Positions 7,851-16,769 of a stretch of DNA of 64,000 bases are shown here, piece by piece. Both the position numbers and the translations under genes were made by a program. The notes under the pieces were generated by a model that did not search any database, was not told the DNA's origin, and saw only the letters and a program-made list of their open reading frames with translations. Source of the stretch: Neptuniibacter sp048548695 (GTDB taxonomy: Bacteria > Pseudomonadota > Gammaproteobacteria > Pseudomonadales > Balneatricaceae); the NCBI RefSeq assembly GCF_048548695.1, contig NZ_JBLYIF010000003.1; one strand, given 5' to 3'. Within the stretch, counting starts at the first letter, position 1; every line of letters begins with the position of its first letter.

Positions 7851-8636
7851 TTAGCCTGCGAGAACGAAGCGCAGGCCGATGGCTAACAAAATAGATCCCA
7901 TGATTGGCTGCATCACCCGTGGCGATAAGCGTGTGCCCAGATGGCTGCCAAAGAATACGCCTGGCAGCGAACCAATCAGCAGGAACAGCAGCAGGTTCAG
8001 ATCGACGCCGCCCATATGGTAGTGGCCGGCGCCGGCGACACCGGTGAGCACAACGGCGTGCACCAGGTCAGTGCCCACGATGGCAGGCATGCTCATGCGC
8101 GGGTATAGCAAAATCAGCAGGGCGGTGCCTAACGCACCTGCACCTACAGAGGAGAGTGTTACCATTGCACCCAGTGCCAGCCCCATAATTGCAGTGATGT
8201 AGGGGCGGCAGATGCGTACTTTGCGGGCCAGTGCCGTGCCTTGCCAGTTCATCGCCATGTTGCGAATACGCGAACGCAGGAAGACTGCCACAGAGGTCAG
8301 TACCAGCGATATACCCAACGTCAGGTTCATCAGGTGCTCGATCTGTTCGAGACCGCCCAGACCGTTGAGGTAGCGGAGCGTGATCAGTGAACCGGGTAGG
8401 CTGCCTGCCAGTAATAATAGTACCAGCTTCCATTCCACCAATTTTTTCCGGGCATAGGAAAAAGTACCGCCACACTTGGTGATGGCGGCATACAGCAGGT
8501 CGGTACTGACGGCAGTGATGGGCGGAATGCCAAACACGACAATCAGGATTGGCGTCATTAATGCGCCGCCGCCGATGCCGGTCAGGCCAACAATAAAGCC
8601 AACGACCAGACCAGCAAAACTGTATGCAAATTCCAT
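7851..8636 (-). CDS. TauE/SafE family sulfite/organosulfonate exporter-like protein
   Basis: This is a 261-residue inner-membrane protein with about eight hydrophobic segments. It has the family repeats GLTGIGGGALMTPILI at the N terminus and SSVGAGALGTALLILLYP in the second half. Family members move sulfur anions such as sulfite or sulfoacetate out of the cell. As the first gene of the tauE-cysI-DUF934-cysH operon, it may protect against excess sulfite or balance sulfur flux; an import role cannot be excluded. The start sits next to the divergent control region shared with cysD. Confidence 0.9.
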   Translation of the reverse strand: MEFAYSFAGLVVGFIVGLTGIGGGALMTPILIVVFGIPPITAVSTDLLYAAITKCGGTFSYARKKLVEWKLVLLLLAGSLPGSLITLRYLNGLGGLEQIEHLMNLTLGISLVLTSVAVFLRSRIRNMAMNWQGTALARKVRICRPYITAIMGLALGAMVTLSSVGAGALGTALLILLYPRMSMPAIVGTDLVHAVVLTGVAGAGHYHMGGVDLNLLLFLLIGSLPGVFFGSHLGTRLSPRVMQPIMGSILLAIGLRFVLAG

Positions 8637-8927
8637 AGGGATCTGTCCGAAAATAAGTGCCGCTATAATAGCGGTGTTTGTATATAACTCAAAATACTAG
8701 TTGGAAATTTTATTATAACTTTTTTGTCGAATAAACATGGTCTGTTTATAGTGGCGCAGTATAATGACTTTTTATTCCATTTAGTAATTAAAAAGTGAAT
8801 ATATATTCTTTTGTGTTTTATCCTGCTAGCTGCCATAATGCGCCGCAAAATCGGGTAGTTCTATCCTGCGCGTGGTTAATGGTGCAGAATGCTGCCGGCA
8901 ACAATTTAGCAATAGAGTGTTATCCAG
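8637..8927. promoter_or_regulatory. Divergent control region between sulfite and sulfate operons
   Basis: This AT-rich spacer of about 290 bases lies between the minus-strand tauE-cysI operon and plus-strand cysD. On the plus strand TATAAT at 8760-8765 is a good -10 with only a weak -35 (TGGTCT) 16 bases upstream, as expected for activator-dependent promoters. A second TATAAT lies at 8665-8670. By analogy with other cys genes a CysB-type LysR activator is the likely regulator; the gene is not in this window. Confidence 0.45.
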
Positions 8928-9845
8928 ATGAGTGATTTACCTGAACATCGCCTCACGCACCTGAAACAGCTGGAAGCTGAGAGTATTCATATTATCCGCG
9001 AAGTGGCGGCTGAGTTTGATAACCCGGTGATGCTGTATTCCATCGGTAAAGATTCCGCAGTCATGCTGCACCTTGCGCGTAAAGCATTTGCGCCAGGGAC
9101 ACCGCCGTTTCCGCTGATGCATGTGGACACCACCTGGAAGTTTAAAGAGATGATTGCCTTCCGCGACAAGATGGCTGAAGCAGCCGGCATGGAGCTGATT
9201 GTGCACATCAATCAGGAAGGTGTTGATATGGGTATCAGCCCGTTTGTGCATGGTTCTGCCAAGCATACCGATATCATGAAGACTCAGTCGCTGAAGCAGG
9301 CATTGGACAAGTACAAGTTTGATGCTGCTTTTGGTGGCGCGCGCCGAGATGAAGAAAAATCACGCGCCAAGGAGCGGGTGTTCTCCTTCCGTGATAAAAA
9401 CCATCGCTGGGACCCAAAAAACCAGCGCCCGGAACTGTGGAATGTGTTTAATACTCGGGTTGATCCGGGCGAAAGTATTCGGGTTTTCCCGCTGTCTAAC
9501 TGGACCGAGCTGGATATCTGGCAGTACATCTACCTGGAATCCATCCCAATTGTGCCGCTGTATTACTCTGCCGTGCGCCCGGTCGTTGAGCGTGATGGCG
9601 TGCTGATCATGGTTGATGATGAGCGGATGCCAATGCAAGAAGGTGAAAAACCGGCGATGAAGCATGTGCGCTTCCGTACATTGGGTTGTTACCCGCTGAC
9701 CGGTGCAGTGGAATCCGAGGCAGCGACCCTGCCAGAAATTATTCAGGAAATGTTGCTGACGACTACCTCCGAGCGCCAGGGTCGTGTCATCGATCATGAC
9801 AGCGCCGGTTCGATGGAAAAGAAAAAGATGGAAGGTTACTTCTAG
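8928..9845 (+). CDS. cysD: Sulfate adenylyltransferase subunit 2 (CysD)
   Basis: CysD is the catalytic subunit of ATP sulfurylase, making APS from sulfate and ATP with CysN. The 305-residue length is standard. The PP-loop SIGKDSAVML is near residue 40, followed by the family motifs HVDTTWKF, GGARRDEEKSRAKER and PLSNWTELDIWQYI. The C terminus ends in the family's KKKMEGYF. It is followed 107 bases later by cysN, probably in one transcript, and begins a plus-strand unit divergent from the sulfite reductase operon. Confidence 0.97.
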   Translation: MSDLPEHRLTHLKQLEAESIHIIREVAAEFDNPVMLYSIGKDSAVMLHLARKAFAPGTPPFPLMHVDTTWKFKEMIAFRDKMAEAAGMELIVHINQEGVDMGISPFVHGSAKHTDIMKTQSLKQALDKYKFDAAFGGARRDEEKSRAKERVFSFRDKNHRWDPKNQRPELWNVFNTRVDPGESIRVFPLSNWTELDIWQYIYLESIPIVPLYYSAVRPVVERDGVLIMVDDERMPMQEGEKPAMKHVRFRTLGCYPLTGAVESEAATLPEIIQEMLLTTTSERQGRVIDHDSAGSMEKKKMEGYF

Positions 9846-9952
9846 ATTTTCATTTTTCTAAAGAAATGGGTTAGTTGGCGGCCGTTTAGCCGAAATTAAA
9901 GAATTTTGCTGCTGTTTTACTGCAGCGGCATAGCGCAAAGAGCACGTGAATT

Positions 9953-11668
9953 ATGAGTCACCAGAGTGATCTGATTGCCACAGATATTGAAGCTTATCTG
10001 AAACAGCACGAGAACAAAGAGCTGCTGCGGTTCTTGACCTGCGGGAGTGTGGACGATGGAAAATCCACCCTGATTGGTCGTCTGCTGCACGACTCCAAGA
10101 TGATCTATGAAGATCAGCTGGCCGCCCTGCAGCGGGATAATGAACGAGTCGGTAATGCTGGTGAAGAGCTGGATCTGGCATTGTTGGTGGATGGCCTGCA
10201 GGCAGAGCGCGAGCAGGGTATTACCATTGATGTGGCCTACCGTTACTTCTCTACGTCTAAGCGCAAATTTATCATTGCTGACACCCCGGGGCATGAACAG
10301 TACACCCGTAATATGGCAACCGGTGCTTCAACCTGTGATCTGGCGATCATCCTGATTGATGCCCGTCACGGTGTTCAGGTACAAACCAAGCGGCACAGTT
10401 TTATTGTCTCACTGCTGGGTATCAAACACACCGTGGTTGCCATCAATAAGATGGACCTGGTGGATTTCAGTGAAGAACGTTATGAGCAGATTAAGGCTGA
10501 CTATCTGGCGTTTTCCGAGCAGCTCGATCTGCCGGACATCCAGTTCGTCCCTCTGTCTGCCCTGAAAGGCGATAACGTGGTGACTTTGTCCGAGCATACG
10601 TCTTGGTACAAAGGCCAGACGTTAATGGACATGCTGGAACATGTCGAAATTGCCAACGACCATAACTTTGACGATCTGCGCTTCCCGGTACAGTACGTTA
10701 ACCGTCCGAACCTGGATTTCCGTGGTTACTGCGGCACGCTGACCTCCGGTATCGTGCGTCCCGGCGACGACGTGACTGTATTGCCATCCGGCAAGTCGAG
10801 CAAAGTGAAGTCGGTGGTTACCTTTGATGGTGAGATTGCGGAAGCTTTCCCGCCGATGGCTGTGACACTGACCTTGGAAGATGAAATCGATATCTCCCGT
10901 GGCGATGTCCTGGTGCATAGCAATTCCGTACCAGAAACCACAAAACGCTTTGATGCCATGATCGTATGGATGACTGAAGAGCCGTTCCAGAAAGGCCGTC
11001 AGTACGAAGTGAAATTGGCTACCACCCGGGTTGCCGGTGGTATCAGTAATATTCGTCATCGGGTCGATGTGAATACGCTGGAGCAGTCTCCGGCGGACAG
11101 TCTTGCGCTGAATGAAATCGGCCGCTGTGAAATTACTTTGGAACGTGCTGTAGTGGCGGATGACTATCGCCATCACCACGGCACTGGCTCGCTGATTATT
11201 GTGGATCGCCTGACTAACGCGACTGTGGCGGCGGGCATGATCATCGAAAATGACCCGAGTGACGCGCTGGATGCCGAAATGAGCATTGTCAGCGATAGCC
11301 GTATTACGGCCGCTGAGCGGAGTATTCGTCTGGGTCAGTCGTCTGCCAGCATTACGGTTTCCGGTGGCGATGCACAACAGCGTCGTACGCTGCTGTTCAG
11401 CTTGGAAGCTGCGTTGTTTGATCAGGGGCGTGCAACGGTTGCTTATGATCTGGCGCAGACTGCTCAATTTGCTGGCCAGTTACCGGCGCTGACCGCTTTG
11501 CTGAATCAGGCGGGCCTGCTGACGCTGCTGGAAACTGAGCAGCCGGTACCGGGTCTGGTCAATATCTCTCTGGAAGCTGCCGCTGACCTGCAGTTGCACT
11601 CTGAACAGTCTGCAGCCGAGCAGGTTAAAGCCGCATTGGCGCTGCTGAAACAGAAGTCACTGCTGTAA
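9953..11668 (+). CDS. cysN: Sulfate adenylyltransferase subunit 1 (CysN) with degenerate C-terminal domain
   Basis: CysN is the GTPase that drives APS synthesis by CysD. Residues 1 to about 455 are a normal EF-Tu-like CysN: P-loop GSVDDGKST, switch motif DTPGHEQYTRNMATGAS, the base-recognition motif NKMDLV, then two beta-barrel domains. At 571 residues it is about 100 longer than a plain CysN and shorter than a CysNC fusion. The tail (about 463-571) lines up with the start of APS kinase CysC: ITVSGG, a long ALFDQG helix and an AYDL segment. However, the P-loop GAGKST is replaced by GDAQQRRT, so kinase activity is very unlikely. This fits a pathway that uses an APS reductase and does not need PAPS. 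Confidence 0.94.
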   Translation: MSHQSDLIATDIEAYLKQHENKELLRFLTCGSVDDGKSTLIGRLLHDSKMIYEDQLAALQRDNERVGNAGEELDLALLVDGLQAEREQGITIDVAYRYFSTSKRKFIIADTPGHEQYTRNMATGASTCDLAIILIDARHGVQVQTKRHSFIVSLLGIKHTVVAINKMDLVDFSEERYEQIKADYLAFSEQLDLPDIQFVPLSALKGDNVVTLSEHTSWYKGQTLMDMLEHVEIANDHNFDDLRFPVQYVNRPNLDFRGYCGTLTSGIVRPGDDVTVLPSGKSSKVKSVVTFDGEIAEAFPPMAVTLTLEDEIDISRGDVLVHSNSVPETTKRFDAMIVWMTEEPFQKGRQYEVKLATTRVAGGISNIRHRVDVNTLEQSPADSLALNEIGRCEITLERAVVADDYRHHHGTGSLIIVDRLTNATVAAGMIIENDPSDALDAEMSIVSDSRITAAERSIRLGQSSASITVSGGDAQQRRTLLFSLEAALFDQGRATVAYDLAQTAQFAGQLPALTALLNQAGLLTLLETEQPVPGLVNISLEAAADLQLHSEQSAAEQVKAALALLKQKSLL

Positions 11669-11724
11669 GCCGGACTTGGGTTTGAGGCAGATCAACTGAC
11701 TGCCATACCGGAACGGCCTGCGAC

Positions 11725-11751
11725 TTGGTAGACTTTAGGGATTGCTAATAT
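11725..11751 (+). promoter_or_regulatory. Candidate promoter of the rnf operon
   Basis: TTGGTA at 11725-11730 and an extended -10 TGCTAATAT at 11743-11751 lie about 40 bases before rnfA. The spacing of 15 is short, but the TGn extension can compensate. No terminator is visible after cysN, so read-through is also possible. Confidence 0.35.
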
Positions 11752-11791
11752 GGTGCCGGGCATGCCGCCCGGCTCTGGAAACGCGTAGAGT

Positions 11792-12373
11792 ATGACGGAA
11801 TATCTTCTGATCATTATCAGCACTGTGCTGGTAAACAACTTCGTACTGGTTCAGTTTCTTGGACTATGCCCCTTTATGGGCGTATCCAATAAACTGGAAA
11901 CCGCTATGGGGATGTCTGCCGCCACCACGTTTGTGCTGACGCTGTCTTCTGTATGCAGTTACCTGGCCTATACCTACCTGCTGCAGCCGCTGGCTCTGGA
12001 GTACCTGAAAACCATCACCTTTATCCTGGTGATTGCGGTGGTGGTGCAGTTCACCGAGATGGTGGTGCGTAAAACCAGCCCGTTGCTGTATCGAGTGCTG
12101 GGTATCTTTCTACCTTTGATTACCACCAACTGTGCCGTGTTGGGTGTTGCCCTGCTGAATATCAAAAAGATGAATGGCTTCATTGAGTCCATCTTTTATG
12201 GTTTTGGTGCCGCAGTCGGCTTTTCTCTGGCGCTGGTGCTGTTCTCCTCTATCCGTGAACGTATCGCTGTAGCTGACGTGCCGGTACCTTTCCGGGGTGC
12301 TGCCATCGGTATGGTGACTGCTGGTTTGATGTCACTGGCCTTTATGGGCTTTACCGGTCTGGTTCAGTTCTAG
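11792..12373 (+). CDS. rnfA: Rnf complex subunit A (ion-translocating membrane subunit)
   Basis: RnfA is an integral membrane subunit of the ferredoxin:NAD oxidoreductase Rnf/Rsx, which couples electron flow to ion transport and also reduces the SoxR iron-sulfur centre in enterics. The 193-residue protein has six hydrophobic segments and the family motifs VNNFVLVQFLGLCPFMGVS at the N terminus and PLITTNCAVLGVALL in the middle, each with the conserved Cys. It is homologous to RnfE in inverted topology. It starts a six-gene operon in the standard order A-B-C-D-G-E, with spacings of 9 bases or overlaps. Confidence 0.97.
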   Translation: MTEYLLIIISTVLVNNFVLVQFLGLCPFMGVSNKLETAMGMSAATTFVLTLSSVCSYLAYTYLLQPLALEYLKTITFILVIAVVVQFTEMVVRKTSPLLYRVLGIFLPLITTNCAVLGVALLNIKKMNGFIESIFYGFGAAVGFSLALVLFSSIRERIAVADVPVPFRGAAIGMVTAGLMSLAFMGFTGLVQF

Positions 12374-12382
12374 GGGGCACGG

Positions 12383-12976
12383 GTGGATATAATTCTTATT
12401 GCGGTTCTCGCACTGGCTGGTTTAGCGGTTTGCTTTGGCTTACTGCTGGGTTTTGCTGCGGTAAAGTTCAAGGTTGAAGGCAACCCGCTGGTGGAACAGA
12501 TCGACGGACTGTTGCCGCAAACTCAGTGCGGTCAGTGTGGTTATCCGGGCTGCCGCCCCTACGCTGAAGCTATTGCCAGTGGTGATGCCATTAATAAATG
12601 TCCGCCTGGTGGTCAGGGGACAGTTGAGGCATTGGCGGATCTGCTGGATGTGGAAGTGGTACCTCTGGAAGCCGGTGCTGAGGCTGAACCGGAAAAAATG
12701 GTCGCGTATATCCGGGAAGATGAATGTATCGGTTGTACCAAGTGCATTCAGGCTTGCCCGGTGGATGCGATTTTGGGTGCGGCGAAACAGATGCATACCG
12801 TTATTGAGGCGGAGTGCACGGGCTGTGATCTCTGTGTTGAGCCCTGTCCTGTGGATTGTATTGATATGCTGCCGGTCGCCAGTGGTTTAAGTGACTGGAA
12901 ATGGGAATTACCCGCACCCGGAGTGCAATTGATTGTCACCGACCGGCAGGGTGATCTGCAGGGAGGTACGGCCTGA
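12383..12976 (+). CDS. rnfB: Rnf complex subunit B (iron-sulfur protein)
   Basis: RnfB is the ferredoxin-like entry subunit. An N-terminal membrane anchor (about residues 3-25) precedes the Fe-S domain CGQCGYPGC with a further Cys. Two [4Fe-4S] ferredoxin motifs follow, CIGCTKCIQACP and CTGCDLCVEPCP. The length of 197 residues is normal. The GTG start follows AGGGGG and lies nine bases after rnfA. The stop codon overlaps the start of rnfC (TGATG arrangement). Confidence 0.96.
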   Translation: MDIILIAVLALAGLAVCFGLLLGFAAVKFKVEGNPLVEQIDGLLPQTQCGQCGYPGCRPYAEAIASGDAINKCPPGGQGTVEALADLLDVEVVPLEAGAEAEPEKMVAYIREDECIGCTKCIQACPVDAILGAAKQMHTVIEAECTGCDLCVEPCPVDCIDMLPVASGLSDWKWELPAPGVQLIVTDRQGDLQGGTA

Positions 12977-15693
12977 TGCGTACCCATTTCGCCTTCCATG
13001 GTGGCGTTCATCCACCGGAAAATAAAAAACAGTCAACCGGCCTGACGGTCCAAATTGCGCCGGTGCCAGAGTTTTTGATCATCCCATTATCGCAGCATAT
13101 TGGTGCCCCGGCTGAACCGGTGGTCAGTGTTGGTGAACGGGTTCTGAAAGGTCAAATGATCGCGGAGGCCATGGGCCGGATCAGTGTTAACGTGCATGCC
13201 TCCAGTTCGGGTGTAGTGGAAGCCATAGAACCACGACCGATCCCACACACTTCCGGTATGGAAGCGCCCTGTATTGTTATTCGCACCGATGGTCTGGATG
13301 AGTGGGTTGATCATCAGGGGCTGGAGGATTATCGCAAGGTCGGCAAGGCTGCTCTGCTTGAGTACATCCGCGATCAGGGCATTGCGGGCATGGGTGGCGC
13401 AGGTTTTCCCACCGATGTGAAATTGCATCTGGGTGATGATCATATCGTCAACACCCTGATCCTGAATGCCATGGAGTGTGAACCATATATTACGGCAGAT
13501 GACATGCTGCTCCGGGAACGGGCAGCGGAAATTGTCAGCGGTATAGAGGTTATGGCGCACCTGTTGAAGCCTCACCGGATCATCATCGGTACCGAGGACA
13601 ACAAACCTCAGGCGCTGCGGGCGATCGAAAAGGCAGTACGTGACAGCAAGCTGGATATCGCTATTTATTCAGTGCCTACCGTGTACCCCTCCGGTGGTGA
13701 AAAACAGCTGATTAAATTAATGACCGGGATCGAAGTACCTAGCGGTAAGATTCCCGCAGATATTGGTATTGTTTGCCAGAACGTCGGTACAGCGAAAGCG
13801 ATTCATGATGCTGTTCATCATGGTATCCCGCTGATTTCACGCGTGGTTACCCTGACCGGCGAGGCTCTGGGACACCCACACAATCTGGAAGCCCGGATCG
13901 GGACCCCGTTTGCAACCCTGCTGGGTGCCGCAGAACTGAAACAAGATCAATTATATCGGTTGGTGATGGGGGGGCCGATGATGGGCTTTACCGTGCCACA
14001 TGATCAGATCCCGGTGATCAAAACAACCAACTGTATACTGGCTGCCAGTTACGATGAGATGCCGCCAGCACCTCCGGCCAACCCCTGTATTCGCTGTGGT
14101 ATGTGTGAACAGGTGTGTCCGGCGGAGCTGTTGCCGCAGCAACTGCACTGGTTTGCCAAGGGTAAAGAGTTCGAAAAAGCCAAGAACCATAACCTGTTTG
14201 ACTGTATTGAGTGCGGTGCCTGCTCATATGTCTGCCCAAGCAATATTCCTCTGGTGCAGTACTACCGTTTTGCCAAGGCTGAAATCCGCGCTGAGGAAGC
14301 CGAGCATCGCAAGGCTGATCATGCCCGACTGCGGTTTGAAGCACGCCAGGAACGTCTGGAACGGGAAAAGGCAGAGAAAGAGGCACGTCGCAAACAGCGG
14401 GCAGAAGAAGCTGCCAAAATGCAGGCCGTTAAGCAGGATAAGCTGGAGCGTCAGGCCGAAAGTGCCTCACCAGATACTGCTGCAGCGATTGATATCAAAA
14501 CGCTCAAAACTGCGGCAGCCGTGGCGCGTACCAAGCTGAAAAAAGCCCAGCAAGCGCTGAAAAATGCGCAAGACAAGGGTCTCGAAGGGGTTGATGCGCT
14601 GCGCAGCACCGTGTCTGAGTTAGAGCAGAAATCTGCGGCTGCACAAGCGGCCCTGGATGCAGTCGAACAGGGTGTCGCGGCAACACCAGTGCTGGACAGT
14701 AAGCAACTCAAGACAGCTGCCGCAGTGGCCAGAACCAAGCTGAAGCAGGCAGAAAAAGCACTGCTGACGGCGCAGGAAAACGGTGATGCCGATCTGACTG
14801 AATTACAGACGCGGGTTGCCGAACTGACGGAGAAAGTTACTCAGACACAGGCGGCTTATGATGCGGCTGAGTCTGGTGCGGCAGCGCCGTCGATTGACCT
14901 TGACGCATTACAACAGGCGATGAACAGCGCGGCTGATAAAGTTGCTAAAGCCCGCCAGGCGTTGGCTGATGCAGAAGCCAATAGCAGCCCGGCGGTGGAA
15001 AAAATGCGCGCAGGCGTTGACAAGCTGGAGCAGAAATTCCAGACGGCCAAGGCTGAATATGATCAGGCTGCTGTGGCTACATCGGCCAATGGTGCTGATT
15101 TGGCCGCCTTGAAATCCGATATGGAGCAGGCTGCGGCTAAGGTGACCAAAGCTGAAACTGCCCTGCAAACAGCACGTGCAGCAGATAGCCCGGCAGTGGC
15201 CAAGATGGAAGCGGGTGTTGATAAGCTAAAAGGCAAATATGCGGAAGCGCGTCAGGTATGGCTGGCAGCAGGTGGGGTAGAAGAGGTTCAATCAGAGCCA
15301 GACCCCAAGGCGCTGAAACAGCAGGTGTCCATCATGCGCACCAAGCTGAAAAAAGCTCAGGCTGCAGTTGATGCTGCCGAAGCCGGGGAGGGTGATCTTG
15401 ACCTGGCCAGTACCGAACTGGAGCGACTGACTGCCCTGCACGCCGAGGCCAAGTCGGCTTGGGAAGCTTATGAATCTGTTCAAAACGAGAAAGCGGCGGC
15501 GCAGGGAATCGATCTGAAGCAACTAAAAATAGACGCGGCTATGGCCCGTGCGGCTGTGACTAAAGCAGAGCGTGCACTGGATAAGGCGCGTGAAACCTCC
15601 ACCGAAGATCTGGATAATATTGAGCAGGAGCTAGTGGCGGCACGCCAGAAAGCTGACCAGCTTAGCCAGACTCTGAGCCGCTTCACAGACTAA
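12976..15693 (+). CDS. rnfC: Rnf complex subunit C with long repeat tail
   Basis: RnfC is the peripheral NADH-oxidising subunit. Residues 1-440 form the conserved core: a flavin/NADH-binding Rossmann part (GMGGAGFPTDVKL, then YPSGGEKQLIKL) and two ferredoxin motifs, CIRCGMCEQVCP near 374 and CIECGACSYVCP near 410. After a basic, charged helix (about 440-495) comes a tail of 400 residues. It is made of six degenerate repeats beginning near 505, 576, 641, 708, 775 and 845, each with an LK-x-AAAVARTKLKKAQ-like unit. The tail is Ala/Lys/Glu-rich and should be helical or coiled coil. Long RnfC tails are known in gammaproteobacteria, but their role is not clear. The total of 905 residues is at the long end. 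Confidence 0.96.
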   Translation: MRTHFAFHGGVHPPENKKQSTGLTVQIAPVPEFLIIPLSQHIGAPAEPVVSVGERVLKGQMIAEAMGRISVNVHASSSGVVEAIEPRPIPHTSGMEAPCIVIRTDGLDEWVDHQGLEDYRKVGKAALLEYIRDQGIAGMGGAGFPTDVKLHLGDDHIVNTLILNAMECEPYITADDMLLRERAAEIVSGIEVMAHLLKPHRIIIGTEDNKPQALRAIEKAVRDSKLDIAIYSVPTVYPSGGEKQLIKLMTGIEVPSGKIPADIGIVCQNVGTAKAIHDAVHHGIPLISRVVTLTGEALGHPHNLEARIGTPFATLLGAAELKQDQLYRLVMGGPMMGFTVPHDQIPVIKTTNCILAASYDEMPPAPPANPCIRCGMCEQVCPAELLPQQLHWFAKGKEFEKAKNHNLFDCIECGACSYVCPSNIPLVQYYRFAKAEIRAEEAEHRKADHARLRFEARQERLEREKAEKEARRKQRAEEAAKMQAVKQDKLERQAESASPDTAAAIDIKTLKTAAAVARTKLKKAQQALKNAQDKGLEGVDALRSTVSELEQKSAAAQAALDAVEQGVAATPVLDSKQLKTAAAVARTKLKQAEKALLTAQENGDADLTELQTRVAELTEKVTQTQAAYDAAESGAAAPSIDLDALQQAMNSAADKVAKARQALADAEANSSPAVEKMRAGVDKLEQKFQTAKAEYDQAAVATSANGADLAALKSDMEQAAAKVTKAETALQTARAADSPAVAKMEAGVDKLKGKYAEARQVWLAAGGVEEVQSEPDPKALKQQVSIMRTKLKKAQAAVDAAEAGEGDLDLASTELERLTALHAEAKSAWEAYESVQNEKAAAQGIDLKQLKIDAAMARAAVTKAERALDKARETSTEDLDNIEQELVAARQKADQLSQTLSRFTD

Positions 15694-15707
15694 GGGAAGT
15701 TGAACCG

Positions 15708-16769
15708 ATGGCGCTGATACGTACCAGTTCACCCCACCTGCACAAAGCCAGCAGCACTGGCGACGTTATGCGTCTGGTGATTCTGGCCTGTGTGCCGGGG
15801 CTGGCAGCCATGACGCTGTTTTTCGGTTGGGGCACACTGATCAATGTCTGCTGGGCCGTGCTGATCGCCGTGCTGATGGAAGCCGGTATCATGTTGTTAC
15901 GGCGACGCCCGGTCAGCTTTTATCTCAAAGACTACAGCGCGGTGGTAACAGCCCTGTTGCTGGGGCTGTCCATACCGCCGTTTGCCCCTTGGTGGATTAC
16001 TCTAGTCGGCATCCTGGTCGCTATTGTTATTGCCAAACACCTGTACGGTGGTCTGGGTCAGAATCCCTTTAATCCGGCCATGGTGGCCTATGCGTTATTG
16101 CTGGTGTCATTCCCGGTAGACATGACCCGCTGGACGCAGCCATTTGTGATGCTTGGCGATGCCGAAAGCTGGAATATTCTACCGCTGGTGGACACCTTTA
16201 AGGTGATTTTTGCCGGTTTTGAGCCGGTTTGGATCGATAACTACACAGGTGCTACACCGCTGGATGCCATGCGCCATCGTGGAGGTTTAACGACTGAAGA
16301 AGCCTGGCTCTCCGTGCCGGTGCTGGGGCAGGGTATTGGTGCCTGGCATGCCGTCAGTGCCGCTTATTTTATGGGTGGTATCTTTCTCATCTACCGTAAG
16401 GTCATTACCTATCATGTGCCGCTGGCCATGCTCGGCTCACTGGCCCTGATTGCTTCCATTTTTTATGCCGTTGACCCTTACAGCTTTGCTGATCCATTTT
16501 TCCATCTGACCGTGGGTGGCACCATGCTGGGAGCATTTTTCATTGCCACCGATCCGGTAACCTGTGCTACCAGTAACCGGGGTAAGATTTGGTTTGGCAT
16601 CGGCATTGGCGTCTTGATTTATGTTATCCGTGGCTGGGGTGGCTATCCGGATGCTGTTGCGTTTGGTGTGTTACTGATGAACCTGGCTGCTCCGTTTATC
16701 GATCAATACAGTCAGCCGCGTACATACGGCCATACGAAACCTAATCGCGGCTTTAAGGGGGGGAACTGA
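15708..16769 (+). CDS. rnfD: Rnf complex subunit D (flavin-binding membrane subunit)
   Basis: RnfD is a polytopic membrane subunit related to NqrB, with a covalently bound FMN. The 353-residue protein has about nine hydrophobic segments. The flavin attachment threonine is visible in YTGATPLDAMR near residue 185. The family motif KHLYGGLGQNPFNPAMVAYA and the TDPVTCATS segment are also present. AAGGGA precedes the ATG, and the stop overlaps the rnfG start. Confidence 0.96.
   Translation: MALIRTSSPHLHKASSTGDVMRLVILACVPGLAAMTLFFGWGTLINVCWAVLIAVLMEAGIMLLRRRPVSFYLKDYSAVVTALLLGLSIPPFAPWWITLVGILVAIVIAKHLYGGLGQNPFNPAMVAYALLLVSFPVDMTRWTQPFVMLGDAESWNILPLVDTFKVIFAGFEPVWIDNYTGATPLDAMRHRGGLTTEEAWLSVPVLGQGIGAWHAVSAAYFMGGIFLIYRKVITYHVPLAMLGSLALIASIFYAVDPYSFADPFFHLTVGGTMLGAFFIATDPVTCATSNRGKIWFGIGIGVLIYVIRGWGGYPDAVAFGVLLMNLAAPFIDQYSQPRTYGHTKPNRGFKGGN

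Noticed and set aside
14490..15693. Assembly artefact or frameshift in the RnfC tail
   Set aside because: The frame is open throughout, repeats are diverged, and rnfD follows at normal spacing.
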